Positions 6,479-8,870 of a stretch of 8,870 nucleotides of DNA are shown piece after piece; the stretch's first letter is position 1, and each line of letters opens with the position of its first letter. A program made the translations under genes and the position numbers. The stretch is from the NCBI GenBank assembly GCA_002296055.1, contig DBHE01000251.1, forward strand, positions 1 through 8,870, in the 5' to 3' direction. Below the pieces are notes generated by a model. That model saw nothing but the letters and a program-made list of their open reading frames with translations. It was not told the origin of the DNA and made no database searches. This DNA is from Pseudomonadaceae bacterium UBA836. Lineage in GTDB: Bacteria; Pseudomonadota; Gammaproteobacteria; Pseudomonadales; Pseudomonadaceae.

Positions 6479-6494
6479 TGTCAGGGATGTGACA
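6479..6494. promoter_or_regulatory. Operator-like palindrome TGTCA-N6-TGACA
   Basis: A perfect 5-bp inverted repeat with a 6-bp centre, lying about 22 bp upstream of the extended -10, so around -35 to -50. Position and two-fold symmetry suit a dimeric regulator's site, probably an activator given the missing -35. It does not match the spacing of TyrR-type (TGT-N12-ACA) or LexA-type (CTGT-N8-ACAG) sites. The binding protein is unknown. Confidence 0.3.
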
Positions 6495-6557
6495 GTGTTA
6501 GACAAATTGGCTACAAGAATGCAGATAAGCACAGCAGCACGCGATCAATTGCGCTGA

Positions 6558-6893
6558 TCAGGTTTGCTGATAGAGACGTTCGGTGCGGGCTGCCATGGTT
6601 AGGTCGTTGGCATGCACGCCGCCCGCGTCGTGGCTCCACCAACTGGCACTGACCTTGCCCCACTCCAGCAGCAGAGCCGGGTGGTGGTCCTGGGCTTCGG
6701 CCAGGGCGCCGACCTGATTGACGAAGGCGAGCGCCTGAGCAAAGTCGGCAAACCGGTATACCCTTTCAATACGCGGTACAGCGGCTTGTTCGTTGAGTGT
6801 CCAGTGGGGTAGGGCATCGAGCTGCTGGCGCACCTCGGTGAGGCTGAGAATGGGCTGGCCCTTGGTCAGCGGGCGGTCGGCGAGGTCTGTCAT
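6558..6893 (-). CDS. Pterin-4a-carbinolamine dehydratase (PCD/PhhB-like)
   Basis: A 111-residue protein of the 4a-hydroxytetrahydrobiopterin dehydratase family (PF01329). The enzyme dehydrates 4a-hydroxy-tetrahydropterin to quinonoid dihydropterin, recycling the cofactor of phenylalanine hydroxylase. The active-site pattern is present: DHHPAL (69-74) with the His-His-Pro core, a Trp at 78, then SHDAGGVHANDLTMA (87-101) with a third His (88) and the family Asp (97). Length is normal (about 95-120). The ATG at 6893 is preceded by GGAG at 7-nt spacing. No phenylalanine hydroxylase or aromatic aminotransferase gene is next to it, unlike phhABC clusters; it may work with a distant hydroxylase or have another pterin-related role. 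It is divergent from the HPP gene and upstream of the mnmC unit on the same strand, separated by 219 bp that contain a promoter-like site. Confidence 0.92.
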   Translation of the reverse strand: MTDLADRPLTKGQPILSLTEVRQQLDALPHWTLNEQAAVPRIERVYRFADFAQALAFVNQVGALAEAQDHHPALLLEWGKVSASWWSHDAGGVHANDLTMAARTERLYQQT

Positions 6894-6923
6894 TAGAAGG
6901 CTCCGATCAGCAAGTGTGGTCCC

Positions 6924-6943
6924 AGCATAGCAGGCAGCCTGCT
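6924..6943 (-). promoter_or_regulatory. Candidate PCD promoter overlapped by a 15-bp palindrome
   Basis: On the minus strand TGC-TATGCT (6932-6924) is an extended -10 candidate for the dehydratase gene. Overlapping its upstream side is the palindrome AGCAGGC-A-GCCTGCT (6929-6943), seven perfect pairs around one central base. A dimeric repressor bound there would cover the -10/spacer region. It may equally be only a stem in DNA; no regulator is identified. Confidence 0.35.
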
Positions 6944-6973
6944 TGTGATAGCTAACCAGCGCGTTGCGTCAGG

Positions 6974-7005
6974 TATGATGTCGGCCGAACAGGATAGGGA
7001 GAGGG
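6974..7005 (+). promoter_or_regulatory. -10 element and ribosome site of the HPP gene
   Basis: TATGAT (6974-6979) matches the -10 consensus at five of six positions; no convincing -35 is seen. A purine-rich ribosome site GGGAGAGGG follows at 6997-7005. Its GAGGG core lies 7 nt before the GTG at 7013, while its GGGAG core lies 5 nt before a TTG at 7007, so both starts are possible; I prefer the GTG. Confidence 0.4.
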
Positions 7006-7012
7006 ATTGCGG

Positions 7013-7960
7013 GTGATTCGCGTGCGATGGTTTCGCAGGGGGCTGCGTTTTCTAGGCTGGCGGCCGGACAGCACCAGTCACCGGGAAAAGCTGGTGTCTG
7101 CGCTCGGGACGACGCTCGCGCTGATTTTGCTGTACGGGGTCACCCATCTAGTTATGGCCGAGGCGGCGCTGTGGGTGACGGGGTCGATGGGGGCTAGCGC
7201 TGTGCTGGTGTTTGCCATGCCCCACGGCACGCTGTCGCAACCCTGGTCAGTGATTGGTGGACACGTGTTGTCCGCCGCCTTTGGCGTGGCCTGCGTGCAG
7301 TGGCTACCGCCTGGCTTCTGGTTGGCTGCGCTGGCGGTAGGCGGCAGCGTCGTCATCATGATGTACGCGCGCTGCCTGCATCCGCCGGGCAGTGCGACGG
7401 CGATGATTGTGGTGTTGGGTGGGCCGCAGATCACCCAGGCGGGTTTTGCCTTCGTGGTGTACCCGATTCTGCTTGATGTGCTGGTTATCGTGCTCTTTGC
7501 CGTAGCCTTCAATGCGCTGTTTGAGGGGCGGCGCTACCCTCTGCCGCTGGTTCGTCATCAGGTGTCTCGCGCGCCAGGTATCGCCCCGGAAGACTTTGAG
7601 CACGCGCTCAAACAGATGAATGCCTATATGGACATCGACTTTGACGACTTGCTGCGTCTGGTCGAACTGGCCAACAACAACGCGCAAAGCAAGGGCGTGG
7701 CTGCGGCAGATCTGGTGACCGGTGCCTACTACAGCAACGGCCTGCCTGGACGTAACTGGTCCGTGCGTGAAGTGCAGCAAGTGGTCAACCGGCCGGGCCG
7801 TGCGGGGCGGGTGCGCTACCGCATCGTGAAGGGCGCTGGTGAGGGTGGCAATGGCATCTGCCGGGTCAGCGAGTTTGTGCGCTGGGCGCGCTACCGGGTT
7901 GAGCCGGATGAACAGCGGCGGGTGTGGCACCGGGTAACGGGCGAAGAGGAAAGCAGCTGA
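7013..7960 (+). CDS. HPP family membrane protein with unrecognised C-terminal domain
   Basis: A 315-residue protein (317 from the alternative TTG at 7007). Residues about 25-172 form the HPP domain (PF04982): about four hydrophobic helices with the motifs MGASAVLVFAMPHG (59-72), SQPWSVIGGH (75-84), the family-naming LHPPGSATA (122-130), and LGGP (135-138). HPP proteins are integral inner-membrane proteins; some cyanobacterial relatives are linked to nitrite transport, but the substrate here is unknown. The remaining 140 or so residues are soluble. The linker DIDFDDLLRLVELA (about 207-220) resembles the segment that precedes CBS pairs in longer HPP proteins, but what follows (ADLVTGAYYSNG, NWSVREV, then YRIV, ICRVSEFVRWARYRV) does not look like a CBS domain. 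I do not recognise that tail. The gene is divergent from the dehydratase and followed, 92 bp on, by the EamA transporter on the same strand. Confidence 0.85.
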   Translation: MIRVRWFRRGLRFLGWRPDSTSHREKLVSALGTTLALILLYGVTHLVMAEAALWVTGSMGASAVLVFAMPHGTLSQPWSVIGGHVLSAAFGVACVQWLPPGFWLAALAVGGSVVIMMYARCLHPPGSATAMIVVLGGPQITQAGFAFVVYPILLDVLVIVLFAVAFNALFEGRRYPLPLVRHQVSRAPGIAPEDFEHALKQMNAYMDIDFDDLLRLVELANNNAQSKGVAAADLVTGAYYSNGLPGRNWSVREVQQVVNRPGRAGRVRYRIVKGAGEGGNGICRVSEFVRWARYRVEPDEQRRVWHRVTGEEESS

Positions 7961-7965
7961 CCGGT

Positions 7966-7986
7966 ACAGTTGCCGCTGCAAACTGT
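7966..7986. repeat. Hairpin after the HPP gene
   Basis: ACAGTTGC (7966-7973) pairs with GCAAACTGT (7978-7986) with one bulged A and a CGCT loop, six bases past the HPP stop codon. No T-run follows, so it is at best a weak or Rho-assisted end signal. Confidence 0.3.
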
Positions 7987-7991
7987 CACTG

Positions 7992-8018
7992 TCGACGAGT
8001 GCAGCGTCTTTCTACAAT
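7992..8018 (+). promoter_or_regulatory. Candidate promoter for the EamA gene
   Basis: TACAAT (8013-8018) matches the -10 consensus at five of six positions. The best upstream partner is TCGACG (7992-7997), four of six at a short 15-bp spacing. Transcription would begin near 8025, about 28 nt before the ATG. Confidence 0.35.
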
Positions 8019-8052
8019 GGGGCTCTTATTCTCCCTTCCTTGAGTTTTCCCC

Positions 8053-8870
8053 ATGCACGTCTCCTCCGGGCGCTGGCTCTATGGTTTTCTATTGGCGTTG
8101 ACCACCACCTTGCTGTGGGGCGTACTGCCGATCATGCTCAAGCAGGTTCTGCAGGTCATGGACCCTTACACCGTGACCTGGTATCGCCTACTCAGTGCAG
8201 GGCTGGTGCTGTTCTGCTGGCTGGCCGCCAAGCGGCGTTTGCCGTCCATCATGGCCCTGTCAGGGCGTAATCGCGGGCTGCTGGTGGTTGCCATTTTGGG
8301 GCTGGCCTTCAATTACGTGTTGTATCTGATGGCGCTGAACCGGTTGTCTGCCGGCACTATGCAGCTGATTATTCAGACGGCGCCGGTGATGCTGATGCTG
8401 GGCAGTATGCTGGTGTTTCGTGAGCGCTTTGGTCTGGGGCAGGTGCTGGGGTTGCTGGTGCTTTTGCCGGGCTTTGTGTTGTTCTTCAATCAGCGACTGG
8501 CTGAGCTGCTGTCGCAGATGAGCAGCTACACCCTGGGCATTCTGATCGCGCTGGCATCAGCCTTCAGTTGGGCGCTTTACGGCTTGGCGCAGAAGCAACT
8601 GCTCACGGTGTGGTCGTCGGTCACGGTTATGATGGTTATCTACCTGTCCTGCGCGCTGCTGATCTGGCCGCTGGCCAGCCCTGCCCAGGTCTTTGAACTG
8701 TCCGGCCTGCAGGCCTGGCTGCTTGTGGGCTGCTGCCTGAACACCCTGGTGGCCTACGGCGCCTTTGCCGAGGCGCTGGCGCACTGGGAGGCGTCGCGGG
8801 TCAGTGCAACGGTGACCACAACGCCGCTGTTCACCTTCTCCATGGTGGCGCTGGGCGCGATGCTCTGGCC
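8053..8870 (+). CDS. EamA/DMT family transporter (3' end outside window)
   Basis: The frame opened by the ATG at 8053 stays open for 272 codons to the window edge with no stop, so the C terminus is missing. The product is a string of hydrophobic helices starting MHVSSGRWLYGFLLALTTTL and shows the two-fold EamA repeat of the drug/metabolite transporter superfamily (PF00892). Repeat 1 (about 8-145) contains LLWGVLPIMLKQVL (20-33), a TWYRLL segment (42-47), and TAPVMLMLGSMLVFRERFG (108-126) with the family's PxxxxxxxxxxxxxE pattern. Repeat 2 begins about 160 with ALASAFSWALYGLAQK and reaches TTTPLFTFSMVALG at the edge. Full-length members have about 290-310 residues, so roughly 25-40 are missing. 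These inner-membrane proteins export or import metabolites; the substrate is unknown. The ribosome site is weak (GAG about 8 nt before the ATG). Confidence 0.9.
   Translation, partial: MHVSSGRWLYGFLLALTTTLLWGVLPIMLKQVLQVMDPYTVTWYRLLSAGLVLFCWLAAKRRLPSIMALSGRNRGLLVVAILGLAFNYVLYLMALNRLSAGTMQLIIQTAPVMLMLGSMLVFRERFGLGQVLGLLVLLPGFVLFFNQRLAELLSQMSSYTLGILIALASAFSWALYGLAQKQLLTVWSSVTVMMVIYLSCALLIWPLASPAQVFELSGLQAWLLVGCCLNTLVAYGAFAEALAHWEASRVSATVTTTPLFTFSMVALGAMLW

Noticed and set aside
6479..6494. TyrR/PhhR or LexA box
   Set aside because: Half-site spacing differs (TGT-N10-ACA here) from the TyrR-type and LexA-type patterns.
7304..7981. 225-codon frame antisense to the HPP gene
   Set aside because: His/Arg/Gln-rich shadow translation with no family signal; the HPP motifs on the plus strand explain the region.

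Overview
This is a high-GC window with bacterial gene organisation and no phage, plasmid or defence genes. The gene families (YheU/UPF0270, TSUP, a 7TMR-DISM hybrid histidine kinase, fused MnmC, PCD/PhhB-like, HPP, EamA) point to a gammaproteobacterium. Protein character suggests Pseudomonadaceae, perhaps the Pseudomonas/Halopseudomonas lineage. That placement is inference from family content, not from a marker gene.

Layout. Positions 1-296 hold no gene. They are packed with palindromic DNA: several hairpins, a 120-bp element with about 32-bp imperfect terminal inverted repeats, and candidate intrinsic terminators pointing both ways. Next is a divergent pair: a YheU-family small protein on the minus strand (297-545) and a TSUP membrane exporter on the plus strand (618-1373). 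The TSUP gene converges, 15 bp apart, on a 908-residue hybrid sensor kinase on the minus strand (1389-4115). Upstream of the kinase on the same strand are mnmC (4198-6204), a 29-codon membrane-peptide ORF (6249-6338) with a good ribosome site and a hairpin-rich leader, and a stand-alone pterin-4a-carbinolamine dehydratase (6558-6893). Divergent from the dehydratase is an HPP-family membrane protein with an unrecognised soluble tail (7013-7960). The window ends inside an EamA/DMT transporter (8053 onwards, no stop in the window).

How the genes relate. They do not form one pathway. The minus-strand set (small membrane ORF, mnmC, sensor kinase) could be one transcription unit: MnmC finishes the wobble-uridine modification of tRNAs, while the kinase is an inner-membrane sensor with a periplasmic 7TMR-DISMED2 domain, HisKA/HATPase and a functional C-terminal receiver. 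Three genes encode polytopic membrane proteins (TSUP, HPP, EamA) that probably move small anions or metabolites.

I see no clear novel multi-gene system. The points most worth a second look are the palindromic element at 1-296, including a hairpin pair with a compensatory base change; the structured leader and small membrane ORF before mnmC; the HPP protein's non-CBS tail; and the degenerate first receiver in the kinase. Promoters and operators listed were found by eye and are tentative.
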